Positions 63,929-64,000 of a DNA stretch of 64,000 bases are shown in pieces. The stretch is from Alterluteimonas quercicellularis (lineage in GTDB: Bacteria; Pseudomonadota; Gammaproteobacteria; Xanthomonadales; Xanthomonadaceae), in contig NZ_JAIWPR010000005.1 of the NCBI RefSeq assembly GCF_021191635.1, positions 62,001-126,000 on the forward strand. The letters are read 5' to 3'. Below the pieces are notes generated by a model. That model did no database searches, was not told the DNA's origin, and saw only the letters and a program-made list of their open reading frames with translations. The stretch's first letter is position 1. Every line of letters begins with the position of its first letter. A program made the translations under genes and the position numbers.

Positions 63929-64000
63929 TCAAGGCGGGCCGGATTCGGCTGCCCGCGGCGCCTGCACCGGCCCGATGCGCGCCAGCGCGTCGGCGAGGAT
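63929..64000 (-). CDS. 3' end of a minus-strand gene, cut by the window edge
   Basis: The last 23 residues (ADALARIGPVQAPRAAESG plus neighbours) and a TGA at 63931-63929 are in the window. Codon use is host-like and G+C-rich. It does not look like the C terminus of an integron integrase (no late Tyr region or THV-type ending), but so short a piece cannot be identified. It runs in the same direction as the cassettes. Confidence 0.5.
   Translation of the reverse strand: MLADALARIGPVQAPRAAESGPP

Noticed and set aside
63911-63931. GGTTCAAGCC, resembling a tRNA T-loop
   Set aside because: No acceptor or anticodon stem can be folded around it and it ends in the stop of a protein gene.

Overview
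The window comes from a G+C-rich gammaproteobacterium, most likely of the Xanthomonadaceae (Lysobacteraceae), for example a Lysobacter or Luteimonas relative. The evidence is gene order and protein character: murA-ibaG, kdsD-kdsC-lptC-lptA-lptB-rpoN-hpf-hprK-rapZ-PTS, ruvX-yqgE, pilT-pilU-yggS-proC and aroK-aroB. It also carries many copies of a short GTAGGAGCGCGCTCGCGCG palindrome between genes. No rRNA, tRNA, CRISPR array, transposase or integrase gene was seen.

Layout. 1-1305: two tandem DUF3108 genes. 1393-2950 (-): murA and ibaG. 3080-14015 (+): Kdo synthesis and LPS transport genes, sigma-54, hibernation factor, then HPr kinase, RapZ, a mannose-family EIIA, HPr and enzyme I. No EIIB or EIIC is present, so this looks like a regulatory PTS. 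Two small unknown genes sit inside this block on the minus strand. 14165-16534: a Mg2+ channel and a lipoprotein esterase. 16714-20163 (-): pyrB, ruvX, yqgE, an FKBP isomerase and superoxide dismutase. 20841-23160 is an A+T-richer insert with a secreted clan GH-A-like protein and a methyltransferase. 23173-32688: twitching motility ATPases, yggS, proC, a DUF4426 lipoprotein, DoxX, a BtuF-like protein, pdxH, a glycerate-kinase-like protein, dodecin, aroK and aroB.

32717-43149 (-) is a complete hemophore system: ECF sigma factor, FecR-type anti-sigma, TonB-dependent heme receptor with an STN signalling domain, the secreted hemophore HasA, and its type I secretion ABC protein, adaptor and outer-membrane channel. 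Two matching ECF-type promoters (TGCAATT, 15 bp, CGTCTA) sit ahead of the anti-sigma and receptor genes. They imply heme-triggered cell-surface signalling.

43307-45221 holds an unknown Gly-rich membrane protein and hemE. 45240-55218 (-) is a tight five-gene cluster: a YqiJ-like OB-fold membrane protein, a flotillin, a 1777-residue AAA+ ATPase of the DUF3686 type, a small protein that reads as a diverged TelA paralogue, and TelA. 55335-61151 (-) is the ligase-associated repair operon (PdeM, Lhr-type helicase, ATP-dependent ligase, MBL-fold exonuclease).

61259-63664 is the most striking region: six nearly identical 60-bp attC sites of the aadA type separate six gene cassettes, all reading on the minus strand, with no antibiotic-resistance gene. 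Cassette products are small proteins of unknown function. One cassette is frameshifted and flanked by decayed attC sites, and one protein runs through its attC site. No integrase gene lies within the window. The 3' end of another minus-strand gene enters at 63929-64000, so the array is either a cluster of attC sites lacking an integrase or is separated from its integrase.
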